A stretch of 14,442 bases of DNA from an uncultured Ideonella sp. (GTDB lineage Bacteria; Pseudomonadota; Gammaproteobacteria; Burkholderiales; Burkholderiaceae). Made by a program: the position numbers and the translations under genes. The stretch lies in NCBI GenBank assembly GCA_946479475.1, contig CAMLGG010000132.1, positions 1 through 14,442 of the forward strand, written 5' to 3'. The notes beneath the pieces were generated by a model that saw only the letters and a program-made list of their open reading frames with translations, was not told the DNA's origin and made no database searches. Below are positions 14,346 to 14,442 of this stretch, in pieces (position 1 is the stretch's first letter; each line of letters opens with the position of its first letter).

Positions 14346-14442
14346 CAGTTCGACGGCACGGGCAGCACCCAGCGGCGTCTGCTCGGCCGGCTTGGCGATG
14401 ACGCTGTTGCCGGTAGCGAGGGCCGCGGCGATCTGGCCGGTG
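14292..14442 (-). pseudogene. putA: Fragment of PutA aldehyde dehydrogenase (L-glutamate-gamma-semialdehyde dehydrogenase) domain
   Basis: The minus frame from the window edge reads TGQIAAALATGNSVIAKPAE, then QTPLGAARAVELMIEAGVPK and GVIQLLPGEG. This is the nucleotide-binding part of the PutA dehydrogenase domain, where E. coli has very similar blocks (TGQIAAALAAGNSVLAKPAEQTPL and GVPPGVVQLLPGRG). PutA oxidises proline to glutamate in two steps. About 50 codons are visible. The expected continuation (VGFTGSTEVA-type catalytic region) is absent, because the frame runs into RND sequence. The upstream part lies outside the window, so whether a long PutA N-terminus precedes it cannot be seen. Recorded as a broken gene because the C-terminal half of the dehydrogenase domain is replaced. 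Confidence 0.8.

Noticed and set aside
1..14442. CRISPR array, insertion sequence, tRNA/rRNA, defence or phage genes
   Set aside because: No regularly spaced repeats, transposase motifs, terminal repeats, tRNA-like folds or phage/defence protein families were seen in either strand.

Overview
The window is a very GC-rich bacterial segment with dense genes and high third-position GC. The gene families point to a betaproteobacterium of the order Burkholderiales, near the Rubrivivax/Leptothrix/Comamonadaceae group. The supporting signs are the SDR-type threonine dehydrogenase paired with kbl, MetY beside a two-CBS-domain protein, the AroC variant, and GC-rich hairpin repeats between genes. This placement is inferred from family resemblance; no ribosomal RNA is present. 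Most of the window is ordinary chromosomal housekeeping and metabolism.

Left part (1-3738): the 3' end of a YihY/BrkB membrane protein gene faces a gene for an XRE-cupin regulator. That regulator is divergent from kbl and an SDR-type L-threonine 3-dehydrogenase gene. Together the two enzymes convert threonine to glycine and acetyl-CoA. A perfect 18-bp palindrome sits in the divergent promoter region and is the likely operator. The kbl-tdh spacer contains three tandem hairpins.

Middle part (3751-7574): a minus-strand run of metY (O-acetylhomoserine sulfhydrylase) and two unrelated alpha/beta hydrolases, the second with a signal peptide. metY is divergent from a small CBS-domain protein gene. 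A 154-bp gap full of GC-rich hairpins separates the CBS gene from the convergent gene for a membrane-anchored PAS-PAS-GGDEF-EAL protein (7729-9969, minus). That gene starts with TTG inside a 12-bp inverted repeat.

Right part (10185-14442): aroC (chorismate synthase) runs on the plus strand. Its stop codon directly abuts the stop codon of a minus-strand RND efflux pump gene. The RND reading frame is missing about its first 100 residues, including the first membrane helix. Upstream it runs in frame into a piece of the PutA proline-utilisation aldehyde dehydrogenase domain. The roughly 85 bp between the two pieces match neither and look like a third fragment. This is either an assembly chimera or a real deletion/fusion, and it is the most anomalous point in the window. 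I found no CRISPR array, insertion sequence, tRNA or rRNA, and no convincing novel defence or mobile system.
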